A stretch of 7,467 nucleotides of DNA from Deltaproteobacteria bacterium. Its GTDB lineage: Bacteria; Myxococcota_A; UBA9160; UBA4427. Below the pieces are notes generated by a model that did not search any database, was not told the DNA's origin, and worked only from the letters and a program-made list of their open reading frames with translations. The position numbers and the translations under genes were made by a program. The stretch lies in the NCBI GenBank assembly GCA_011051925.1, contig DRKE01000128.1, positions 1 to 7,467 of the forward strand. The letters are read 5' to 3'. Shown in pieces: positions 1 to 6,042 of the stretch. Every line of letters begins with the position of its first letter. Position 1 is the stretch's first letter.

Positions 1-1014
1 ACGAATTTCGCGGACGTGATCGTGGTCGATCGGAAGACCGGACGATCCCTGGCCGCGCCGATGCGGCTGCCGGGGCGGGTTCCCGAGAGATCGACGAGGC
101 TGGCGATGCCGGGCAGTGTCTTCTCGAACGGCCTGCTCGATCCCGAGATCCGGGAATGGGCGTGGGAGCTGCTCGTGGGCGGCGCCATGCCCTCGGCGAA
201 TACGCCCGCCGTCGATCTCGTCTCGGGGCGGGTCTTCGTGGCGGCGTCCTCGACCCGGCCGGGGCGGGGCGTCCTCTATGCCCTCGATCTGACGGAGAGC
301 GAGGACCGGGTCGGGATCGAGATCGCGTTCGCGACGGAAATGGGGCCGGGGAGCGGTTCGAGTCCCGTTCTCTCCCTCTCCGGAGATCGCGTCTACGTGA
401 GTGACGAGCAGGGCGTCTTCTACGCGATCGACGCCGGGACCGGCACGATCGTTTGGCAGGTCCAGACGAAGGCGACCGCGGCCGCCGCGGCCGTCGGCGC
501 GAACGGGGACATCTATGCCCTGCAGGCGAGCGGGCCAGCGGTCGTCGCGATGACGCGGGAGGGCCGGATTCGTTGGGAAAGCGATCTGCATTCCCTGGCG
601 GAGAGGGCGCTTCCGTCGAGCTGGCTGCTCGGCGACCCCGTGGCCATCGGAAACGGCAATCCCACCGTCGTGGCCGACGCCGTTCTCGTCCCCGTCGTCT
701 ACGGTTACGAAACGCATCTCGGCCGCCGGATCCCCTGGCCGGTCATTTCATCGCTGGTGGCCCTCGACCTCGAGACCGGTCGGGGGATGCGCGACGTGGT
801 CGGTCTGGCCGATGACTCGACGGGGGTGACGGCCGTCCTGCCCGATGGGACGCTCGTCAACAGCCTGGGAACGGCGTTGACGTCGGGTGCGGCACCGCTC
901 GCGGGCGTCGCCGGCTGGCTCCTTCCCGGCGGGCGGGAACTCCTGCTGCCACGAGGTGGAATCCAGGTCAGCCGACCTCGAGAGGCTCCGACCGGCGCGC
1001 TTCCCGCCGACTAG
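1..1014 (+). CDS. PQQ-like beta-propeller repeat protein, 5' partial
   Basis: The reading frame is open from the first base, so the N-terminus lies outside the window; a GTG at base 16 is only an internal codon. The visible 337 residues contain repeated blade-like units of the PQQ/quinoprotein type: a beta strand ending in LYAL/FYAI/VAL, then D, a short turn with TG or G, and a following strand with W. Clear copies are GVLYALDL (about residue 91), GVFYAIDAGTGTIVWQV (about 138-154), a unit with GRIRWES (about 188-194) and SLVALDLETGRG (about 251-262). Such propellers are usually exported or periplasmic and act as binding scaffolds or, with real PQQ and catalytic residues, as dehydrogenases. 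I see no catalytic signature, so it is best called PQQ-like. Its stop overlaps the stop of the opposing DUF1214 gene by 4 bp, so it is the end of a separate + strand unit. The exact subfamily cannot be named without the missing N-terminus. Confidence 0.75.
   Translation, partial: TNFADVIVVDRKTGRSLAAPMRLPGRVPERSTRLAMPGSVFSNGLLDPEIREWAWELLVGGAMPSANTPAVDLVSGRVFVAASSTRPGRGVLYALDLTESEDRVGIEIAFATEMGPGSGSSPVLSLSGDRVYVSDEQGVFYAIDAGTGTIVWQVQTKATAAAAAVGANGDIYALQASGPAVVAMTREGRIRWESDLHSLAERALPSSWLLGDPVAIGNGNPTVVADAVLVPVVYGYETHLGRRIPWPVISSLVALDLETGRGMRDVVGLADDSTGVTAVLPDGTLVNSLGTALTSGAAPLAGVAGWLLPGGRELLLPRGGIQVSRPREAPTGALPAD
1011..1014. other. CTAG shared by two convergent stop codons
   Basis: The palindrome CTAG gives TAG on the + strand (1012-1014) for the propeller gene and TAG on the - strand (1013-1011) for the DUF1214-like gene. 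There is no intergenic base between the convergent genes, and I see no hairpin with a T-tract around the junction. Transcripts from either side must therefore run into the opposite gene or end by a factor-dependent route. Confidence 0.85.
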
Positions 1015-2249
1015 CGCTTGTCGGCTTCGGGAATGTCGGCGGTCTTGATCACCTTGAACGTCGCTTCCATCAGCGGATCCGCCAGCAGCGTCCGGATCAG
1101 GATCTGGCCGTGGGCATAGCCCTGGGTGCTGATCCAGTTCGTCGTTCCGGGATCCTCCGCGGCCGCATAGATCCGGAAGCCGCCGTCGGGATCCTTCACG
1201 ACCTGGCGATTGCTGATGCCGACCTTGTAGTGGCGGAAATCCCCGCTTTCGAGATAGCGCGTCAGGATCTGCAGGTTCCAGTAGCGGCAGGGAACGTCCT
1301 TGCCTTCGACGACGATCGCTTCGTCCGGAGCGAGCTTGAAGGAACTGCCGATGTACTGGATGCCCGGGCCGGGCAGATTGTTCTTGATCAGCTTGGGATC
1401 GATCATGGCAGCGAGCTCTTCGGGTGTGTATTCCTCCGAGGAGTCCTCGTCGAGGATGAGTTCCCCCTCCTCGATCCGCGTCATGCTGCCCTTGCGCTCG
1501 CTCGTGCCCCCGTCCCCGCGGCCTTCGTACTCGATCCGGTTCAGGCCGATGAAGATGGAGAGCCCGAGGGAGACATCGGTCGCATCGGCGATGAAATCGG
1601 TGACCCGTTCGAGTCCGGCTTCGAGTGCTTCTTCGTCGTAGGGTTCGAGAGCGGGTGTCTCGCTCAGGCATTCGATCTGCATCGCGGCGGGACGCAGCCG
1701 GCCTTCGTCGACGCCGTGGACGAACTCGTCGAAATACTCGCGGGTGAACAGGATCGGTCGCTGGCCCTTCAACTCGATCCAGTTGCGGACGTCGTCCGGT
1801 CTCTTCTCGGAAAGGGTGATCTCGGCGATCCGCTCTCCGAACACGTTGTCCCATTCGATGTCGTCGTCGATCAGATGATCCACGATGTAGTAGGCATCGT
1901 TCTCGTCGTAGGCATAGACGGTCGAGGAGAAGAAGAGATCGTCCCCGCGCCGGACGGTCATCCGGTAGACGAGATTCTCGTCGAGCTTGGCCTCGCGATA
2001 GAGGGTGTCCGTCCCATCGCCCTTGAACTTCCGGATCGGGGTCATCATCCGCCGGAGCTCGGGGTGCCGGCGATCGGCCTCCATCTCGAGATCCTGGGCC
2101 GCCGAGATCAGGCGCAACAGGTAGCGGTAGCCTTCGGCGCGTTCGCGGCCGCCCCGGGCCCCGGTCGGCGCGGTGATCTTCTCTCCGATCTCCTTGAGCG
2201 AATCGGCGAACTTGTTCCAGGCGGCTTGGGATCGGGAAAGAGAGGACAC
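1011..2249 (-). CDS. DUF1214 domain-containing protein
   Basis: A 412-aa protein starting at GTG (2249-2247) with a strong ribosome binding site. The N-terminal part (about 37-115) has the AEGYRYLLRL helix, the acidic linker and the LYREAKLDENLVYRMTVRRG strand-turn typical of proteins that carry DUF1214 C-terminally. The C-terminal part (about 315-405) matches the DUF1214 pattern: a CRYWNLQILTRYLES segment, a DG-containing hairpin, then EDPGTTNWIST, G380 and a TLLADP..ATFKVIKTADIP end. There is no signal peptide or membrane segment, so it should be cytoplasmic. The biochemical function of this family is not established; members are common beside lipid or steroid catabolism genes. Here it lies 88 bp downstream of an acyl-CoA synthetase on the same strand, which suggests co-transcription and a role in the same acid metabolism. 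Residues about 243-283 form an acidic, low-complexity stretch (EEGELILDEDSSEEYTPEE) between the two parts. Family assignment is from remembered pattern, function is open. Confidence 0.8.
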   Translation of the reverse strand: MSSLSRSQAAWNKFADSLKEIGEKITAPTGARGGRERAEGYRYLLRLISAAQDLEMEADRRHPELRRMMTPIRKFKGDGTDTLYREAKLDENLVYRMTVRRGDDLFFSSTVYAYDENDAYYIVDHLIDDDIEWDNVFGERIAEITLSEKRPDDVRNWIELKGQRPILFTREYFDEFVHGVDEGRLRPAAMQIECLSETPALEPYDEEALEAGLERVTDFIADATDVSLGLSIFIGLNRIEYEGRGDGGTSERKGSMTRIEEGELILDEDSSEEYTPEELAAMIDPKLIKNNLPGPGIQYIGSSFKLAPDEAIVVEGKDVPCRYWNLQILTRYLESGDFRHYKVGISNRQVVKDPDGGFRIYAAAEDPGTTNWISTQGYAHGQILIRTLLADPLMEATFKVIKTADIPEADKR

Positions 2250-2253
2250 GGCT

Positions 2254-2259
2254 ACCTCC
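2254..2259 (-). promoter_or_regulatory. Ribosome binding site fixing the GTG start of the DUF1214 gene
   Basis: On the minus strand GGAGGT lies 4 nt before the GTG start codon at 2249. It is a near-perfect Shine-Dalgarno sequence, and supports the GTG over any later ATG. Confidence 0.65.
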
Positions 2260-2337
2260 GGGGTGGAGCGGACGATTCAGGGATCGGGATTCCCACGCGG
2301 CGACCACCGGGTGGGCGGATCACGCTTTCAGACTCGA

Positions 2338-3903
2338 TCAGAGGAGCCGGGTCTCATGGCCCTTCCAATACTCATCCTTGAGCAGCCGCTTGTAGAGCTT
2401 GCCCGTCGGGTGCCGTGGCAGCTCTTCCCGGAAATCGATCGAGCGCGGGCATTTGACGTCGGCGAGATGCTCGCGGCAATAGGCGATCAGCTCCTTCTCG
2501 AGCTCCTCGCCCGCGCTTTCCGGGTCGACCGGCTGCACGACGGCCTTCACTTCCTCGCCGAAATCGGGATTCGGCACGCCGAAGACGGCCACGTCCTGGA
2601 CCTTCGGGTGCATGGTCAACACGTTCTCCGTCTCCTGGGGGTAGATGTTGACGCCCCCGCTGATGATCATGTTGGATTTGCGGTCGGTCAGGTAGAGGAA
2701 GCCGTCCTCGTCGACGCGTCCGATGTCACCGAGGGTGCTCCAGCCGTTCGGGAGCCGTCCGGCCGCGGTCTTCTCGGGATCGTTGTGGTACTCGAATTCC
2801 TGGAGGCCCTTGCCGAAGTAGATCGCCCCTTCCTCGCCGGGGGGGAGTTCGTTGCCGTCGTCGTCGACGATATGGAGTTCGCCGTTGATCACCTTGCCGA
2901 CGGTCCCCTTGTGGGCGAGCCAGTCTTCGGGCGAAGCGTAACAGAATCCGTTTCCCTCCGTCCCCGCGTAGTACTCGTGGATGATGGGACCCCACCATTC
3001 CATCATCTGCTCCTTGATGGGGATCGGGCAGGGCGCCGCGGCGTGGATGGCGAACTGGAGGCTGCTGACGTCGTAGCGGTCGCGGATCTCGGGATCGAGT
3101 TTCAGCATCCGGACGAACATCGTCGGAACCCATTGGCTGTGGGTGACGCGGTACTTCTCGATGGCCGCGAGGGCCCCTTCAGCGTCGAAGCGTTCCATCA
3201 CGACGACCGTGGCCCCGATCCTCAGGAACTGGGTGCAGTAGCGGAGCGGCGCGGAGTGGTAGAGCGGGGCGGGGGAAAGGTAGACGGAGTTCTCGTCCGC
3301 CCCGAAGAGGAGCCGCACCATCGCGGTCAGGCCCTCCCCCGTGCCGAGGGGGTCCCCCGTGAGCGCCGGCTTCACGCCCTTCGGGCGTCCCGTCGTCCCC
3401 GAGGAGTAGAGCATGGGCAGTCCCTCGACGCGATCGGGCAGGGGCTCGGCGGATTTCCGGGCGATCGCCTCTTCATACCGGTCGAAGCCCGGCAGGTCAC
3501 CGCCGACCGAGAGCCGGATCTCGAGCTTCGAGAGCACGTCGTCGAGTCCCTTGAGCGAATCCGCCATGTAGGGGCTCGAGAGGAAGGCGCGACTGCCGCT
3601 GTCCTCGATCACATAGGCGAGTTCTTCGGCGGTCAGCCGCGAGCTGATCGCGGTGTAGTAGAGCCCGGCATAATGGGCCCCCCAGAGGATCGGAAGGTAT
3701 TCCGGTCGGTTCTCCATGCAGAAGGCGACGTGGTCGCCGGGCTTGAGTCCGGCGTCGTGGAAGAGGCGCGAGAGACGATTCGCCGCGTCGTCGAGTTCGC
3801 GATAGGTCACGGTCTCGCCCGATCCAGCCATGATGACGGCGGGTTTGTCGGGGGTTCTTTCGGCCCAGGTGCCGGGATGGAGGTCGAGTGCGTTTTCGGT
3901 CAC
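2338..3903 (-). CDS. AMP-forming acyl-CoA synthetase (class I adenylate-forming ligase)
   Basis: A 521-aa cytoplasmic enzyme that should activate a carboxylic acid to the acyl-adenylate and then to the CoA thioester. All core motifs are present in order: P-loop YSSGTTGRPKG at 166-176, the adenine-binding YYAGTEGNG at 311-319, the ribose-binding aspartate in LGDIG at 391-395, the hinge DRKSNMIISGG at 407-417 followed by NIYPQETE (419-426), and PTGK at 499-502 with the catalytic Lys502. Length is normal for the family (about 500-550). The chosen start is GTG at 3903, because GAGGA lies 6 nt upstream and the protein then begins ENALDLHPGTWAERTPDKPAV, the usual beginning for this family. The frame stays open upstream to 4281, but that extension looks non-family and Pro/Arg-rich. 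The segment LYLSPAPLYHSAPL-like (207-220) resembles ligases for longer or bulky acids such as fatty, bile or steroid side-chain acids, but substrate cannot be read from sequence. It heads a probable operon with the DUF1214 gene. Confidence 0.94.
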   Translation of the reverse strand: MTENALDLHPGTWAERTPDKPAVIMAGSGETVTYRELDDAANRLSRLFHDAGLKPGDHVAFCMENRPEYLPILWGAHYAGLYYTAISSRLTAEELAYVIEDSGSRAFLSSPYMADSLKGLDDVLSKLEIRLSVGGDLPGFDRYEEAIARKSAEPLPDRVEGLPMLYSSGTTGRPKGVKPALTGDPLGTGEGLTAMVRLLFGADENSVYLSPAPLYHSAPLRYCTQFLRIGATVVVMERFDAEGALAAIEKYRVTHSQWVPTMFVRMLKLDPEIRDRYDVSSLQFAIHAAAPCPIPIKEQMMEWWGPIIHEYYAGTEGNGFCYASPEDWLAHKGTVGKVINGELHIVDDDGNELPPGEEGAIYFGKGLQEFEYHNDPEKTAAGRLPNGWSTLGDIGRVDEDGFLYLTDRKSNMIISGGVNIYPQETENVLTMHPKVQDVAVFGVPNPDFGEEVKAVVQPVDPESAGEELEKELIAYCREHLADVKCPRSIDFREELPRHPTGKLYKRLLKDEYWKGHETRLL

Positions 3904-3909
3904 GGGGAG

Positions 3910-3914
3910 TCCTC
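3910..3914 (-). promoter_or_regulatory. Ribosome binding site for the acyl-CoA synthetase
   Basis: On the minus strand GAGGA lies 6 nt before GTG at 3903. It decides the start, because the frame continues open for another 126 codons upstream without a family-like sequence. Confidence 0.55.
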
Positions 3915-3981
3915 GATTGGGGTTCTCCAGATCGGATAGCAGATCGCGCAAGGCCCGCCCATCGGTCTCGATGGCCCGGAA

Positions 3982-3999
3982 GGGGAAAGGATTTTCCCC
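3982..3999. repeat. Inverted repeat GGGGAAA-N4-TTTCCCC
   Basis: Perfect 7-bp arms (3982-3988 and 3993-3999) around a 4-nt centre. It lies about 80 nt upstream of the ligase start. It could be a dimer-binding operator or, if transcribed, a leader hairpin on the ligase mRNA. No T-tract follows on the minus strand, so it is not a standard terminator. Confidence 0.4.
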
Positions 4000-4097
4000 G
4001 CGCCCGGAAGCCGTCTTCCACTCTTTTCGATCCAGGGCCACGATTGCGGGGAACGGCGAACGAGTCGGTCGAGGCGCCGGGCGCTCCGGTTCGGGGC

Positions 4098-4140
4098 GAT
4101 TGCAATCCGGGTATCGGCTTTGCATTGCGACACCCGGAAT
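4098..4140. repeat. Clustered dyads around GATTGCAATC
   Basis: GATTGCAATC (4098-4107) is a perfect 10-bp palindrome. It overlaps a wider dyad with 9-bp arms, one mismatch: AATCCGGGT (4104-4112) and ACCCGGAAT (4132-4140), spaced by 19 bp. A further ATTGC copy sits in the spacer (TTTGCATTGCGA, 4119-4130). Position in the divergent spacer suggests an operator region, but no regulator gene is in the window. Confidence 0.3.
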
Positions 4141-4192
4141 CCGATGCGGCACGCCGTGGACACGCGAGAGGGTCGCGTTCTGGCGAAAACCG

Positions 4193-4204
4193 ACGGCATG
4201 CCGT
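4193..4204. repeat. 12-bp palindrome ACGGCATGCCGT
   Basis: A perfect 12-bp palindrome, flanked by AAAAC (4186-4190) on the left and by TTTTC (4204-4208) on the right. It lies 63 bp before the first gene of the + strand unit. The A-tract and T-tract partly extend the symmetry. It may be a repressor site or a weak bidirectional hairpin; the CATG loop leaves only a 4-bp stem, so termination is doubtful. Confidence 0.3.
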
Positions 4205-4267
4205 TTTCTGTTCCTTCCGCTCTCACAGACTCGCGATCTCCCGCTCGCGTCCATCACCCAGGAAAGG

Positions 4268-5104
4268 ATGTCTTCCAGCATGCCCCAGGCCCATTCGTTT
4301 CTCTATTCCGCACCTCGCCGCGACTACAAGCGCCTTCCCACCCCCGCTTCGCCCCGGGATCCCGAGGCCAACCTCCAGCTCAGGATCGCTCTCCAGGATC
4401 TCGGATTCGAATTCGGGGAGACCATCCTGAACTTTCCCGCCGATGATGTGACCTTCGATCTGCTTCCGAGGGAGCAGCTGAGGGAGGTCGAGCTGCCCTT
4501 CGTCGACCGGAACGACATCCTGGCCGCGACGACCCGGCCGCCCCTGTCGGATGGCCGACAGGGAGACAAGAAGAAGATCGAGCCCGCCAACACGACGATC
4601 GAGCGAATGATCTTCGACCACTATTTCCGGTATTTCCGGGTCTGCTCACGATCCCATGTCGAACTGACGGAGGAGGCGGCCGCCCTGCTGCCGCCGGCGA
4701 TGAAGAATCGCGCGATCATGACCTTCTACCAGGAGGGCTGCCGCTACATGTATCTCCAGGCGCGAGGGCGGCCGCGTTCGCGGCGCAGTCCCCTGGGCCA
4801 GCGGACCGCGGCCTTTCTCCTGCGCGTCGAAGAGATCTGGCCCGGCGGGCCGGGGCTGGTCGCGGCCTGGAGTCTCAATGCGATGGCGACCTTGTCCTGG
4901 TGTCTGCAGCTGCGGCATCGCTATTCGTGGATGCTCGAGAATCGCGGCCTCACGATGGTCGAGCTGCATCCCGAGCGTTCCCCGGCCCATGCGAACTCCT
5001 ATGCGTGGGTGCGCGACTGGCGGGTGACGCCCGTCTTCGATACCGGCGGCGAGCTTCCACCCCGATCCGACGAAGAGCGAAGACTTCCCCTGGCGTTCGA
5101 CTGA
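4268..5104 (+). CDS. Hypothetical protein, first gene of the AAA-VWA unit
   Basis: A 278-aa protein I do not recognise. The start is taken as ATG 4268, preceded by AGGAAAGG; a second in-frame ATG at 4280 (giving 274 aa, MPQAHSFLYS) is a close alternative. There is no signal peptide and no membrane segment, so it looks soluble. Residues 1-35 are Pro/Arg-rich and probably disordered. Visible blocks are LRIALQDLGFEFGETILNFP (38-57), a charged loop at 97-106 (RQGDKKKIEP), an aromatic helix IFDHYFRYFRVC (115-126), the segment MTFYQEGCRYMYLQARGR (151-168), and a mostly helical Trp/Leu-rich region with AAWSLNAMATLSWCLQLRHR (199-218). It ends with a Trp-rich piece (WVRDWRVTPVFDTG) and an acidic tail. 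I see no nucleotide-binding, metal-binding or protease motif. It is followed at 138 bp by the AAA+ ATPase gene on the same strand, so it may be the substrate, adaptor or third component of that pair. Coding status rests on length, ribosome binding site and consistent codon use. Confidence 0.8.
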   Translation: MSSSMPQAHSFLYSAPRRDYKRLPTPASPRDPEANLQLRIALQDLGFEFGETILNFPADDVTFDLLPREQLREVELPFVDRNDILAATTRPPLSDGRQGDKKKIEPANTTIERMIFDHYFRYFRVCSRSHVELTEEAAALLPPAMKNRAIMTFYQEGCRYMYLQARGRPRSRRSPLGQRTAAFLLRVEEIWPGGPGLVAAWSLNAMATLSWCLQLRHRYSWMLENRGLTMVELHPERSPAHANSYAWVRDWRVTPVFDTGGELPPRSDEERRLPLAFD

Positions 5105-5196
5105 GGCTTCCGCCGTTCGACCGATCCGGGTTCGCGAAGAGAATCTCGGGCCACGATCGAGGTCGCCCCGGGTTCTGGCAGATTGCCTTCTCGTTC

Positions 5197-5222
5197 GGCG
5201 GACCGGCTTCGGCCGGTCTGCC
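5197..5222 (+). promoter_or_regulatory. UUCG-capped hairpin before the AAA+ ATPase ribosome binding site
   Basis: Left arm GGCGGACCGGC (5197-5207), loop TTCG (5208-5211), right arm GCCGGTCTGCC (5212-5222). As RNA this gives an 11-bp stem with one G-U pair, closed by a C(UUCG)G tetraloop, which is an exceptionally stable fold. It ends 6 nt before the GGGGAG ribosome binding site (5229-5234) of the next gene. No U-tract follows, so it is not a classical intrinsic terminator. It could stabilise the 3' end of the upstream cistron, slow RNase or ribosome passage, or tune expression of the ATPase relative to the first gene. A small alternative stem, CCCC (5221-5224) with GGGG (5229-5232), would cover the ribosome binding site and shares two bases with the big hairpin. 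Confidence 0.55.
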
Positions 5223-5242
5223 CCAACCGGGGAGCAGCGACG

Positions 5243-5974
5243 ATGGCCGCGATCAATGGAAAAGGAAAGAAGACCGCAGAAGAACCCTCGACCGACGACT
5301 GGAGCTTCGTCGAAGCGCTTCTGGCGAGCCGTGCGGCGCGGACCGTCTATTTGTGGGGTCCCCCCGGAACGGGCAAGAGTTTCACGGCCTGTACATCCGG
5401 GTTGGAGGGGCGCGAGGTCTTCTCGGTCTCGCTCACGCCGGAGACGCCTGCGGCCGAGCTCCGCGGGCTCTGGATGCCCAAGGGGGATCGCTTCGTCTGG
5501 CAGGACGGGGTCTTCGTCGAGGCCATGCGTCGCGGAGCGCGGATCGTGATCAACGAGATCTCCCACGCCTCCTACGACGTATTGGCGATCCTGCACCCGG
5601 TCCTCGAATCGCGGGAGACCGCGCGTCTGACCCTGCCCGATCTCCAGACGGTCTCGCCGGCCGAGGGATTCCAGGTCGTCTGCACCGACAACGAGCCACC
5701 CGATCAGCTGCCAGCCGCCCTGCGGGATCGCTTCGACTGCGTCCTTCGGGTCGGGAGGCCCCATCCGAAGGCACTCGAGCGTCTGAGCGAGGATTTCCGG
5801 CAGTCGGCGCTCCGCACCTTCGATCTCGAGGAGGATCGGGCGATCAGTGTTCGCGGCTGGCTGGCGGTGCAGGAGATCGAGAAGGAACTCGGTCGGGAAG
5901 CCGCCTTTCGAGCGGTCTTCGGGGTCGAGCGCGGGGAGCAGCTGCTGCGCGCCTCGGCCCTGGGACATGCTTAG
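5243..5974 (+). CDS. MoxR/CbbQ-like AAA+ ATPase (AAA_5 type)
   Basis: A 243-aa cytoplasmic ATPase. The start ATG at 5243 is preceded by GGGGAG 8 nt upstream; an in-frame TTG at 5183 has no such support. Walker A is GPPGTGKS at 39-46. The substrate-loop region VFSVSLTPETPAAELRG (59-75) and the DRFVWQDGVFVEAMRRG block (82-98) are typical of the AAA_5/MoxR group. Walker B is IVINEISHAS (101-110), with Asn104 where Asp is usual, followed by the catalytic Glu105. Sensor 1 is CTDNE with Asn150, and LPAALRDRFD (156-165) contains the arginine finger. The C-terminal lid is short, making the protein smaller than the usual 300 or more residues. ATPases of this group form hexameric rings and work with a VWA-domain partner to remodel or metallate a target; the VWA partner is the next gene, 68 bp downstream. 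The ILHPVLES stretch recalls CbbQ/NorQ proteins, which suggests that branch, but this is a weak pointer. Confidence 0.93.
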   Translation: MAAINGKGKKTAEEPSTDDWSFVEALLASRAARTVYLWGPPGTGKSFTACTSGLEGREVFSVSLTPETPAAELRGLWMPKGDRFVWQDGVFVEAMRRGARIVINEISHASYDVLAILHPVLESRETARLTLPDLQTVSPAEGFQVVCTDNEPPDQLPAALRDRFDCVLRVGRPHPKALERLSEDFRQSALRTFDLEEDRAISVRGWLAVQEIEKELGREAAFRAVFGVERGEQLLRASALGHA

Positions 5975-6042
5975 CAGGCCGCCTCCATGCGTCGCGTGCC
6001 CTGCGGTTCCCCCGATCCCTCCTGCCACCGGAGATCCCGTCC

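Larger units (their letters stand above)
3904..4267. promoter_or_regulatory. Divergent intergenic spacer between the ligase and AAA-VWA units
   Basis: These 364 bp separate two units that point away from each other, so the promoters of both should lie here. Frames across it have atypical Pro/Arg/Ser-rich translations and no recognisable domain. I found no convincing -35/-10 pair for a housekeeping sigma factor on either strand. The spacer does hold several inverted repeats (3982-3999, 4098-4107, 4104-4140, 4193-4204), listed separately. It is somewhat less GC-rich in patches (AAAAC, TTTTCC, TTTGCATTGC) than the coding DNA around it. Confidence 0.5.

Noticed and set aside
472..501. GCC/GCG run in the propeller gene as a possible repeat tract
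   Set aside because: It encodes a short Ala-rich strand segment with mixed codons, not a uniform repeat.
748..2307. A 519-codon open frame on the minus strand overlapping the DUF1214 gene in another frame
   Set aside because: Its translation is an Arg/Pro/Asp-rich run with no domain, typical of a shadow frame in GC-rich DNA; the overlapping frame has a recognisable family and a good ribosome binding site.
2173..3939. A 588-codon + strand frame antisense to the acyl-CoA synthetase
   Set aside because: The minus strand codes for a complete set of adenylate-forming motifs; the antisense frame has no domain and arises from codon bias.
5126..5175. Two direct copies of CCGGGTTC (5126-5133 and 5168-5175)
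   Set aside because: Only 8 bp and GC-rich; expected by chance and with no further copy in the spacer.
4646..6028. A 460-codon minus-strand frame opposite the hypothetical and ATPase genes
   Set aside because: It spans two real genes and the gap between them, with low-complexity composition and no motif.
4900..6042. Upstream extension of the VWA gene frame through the ATPase gene
   Set aside because: It would overlap the whole ATPase in another frame, is Arg/Ser/Gly-rich without domains, and ATG 6043 has its own ribosome binding site.
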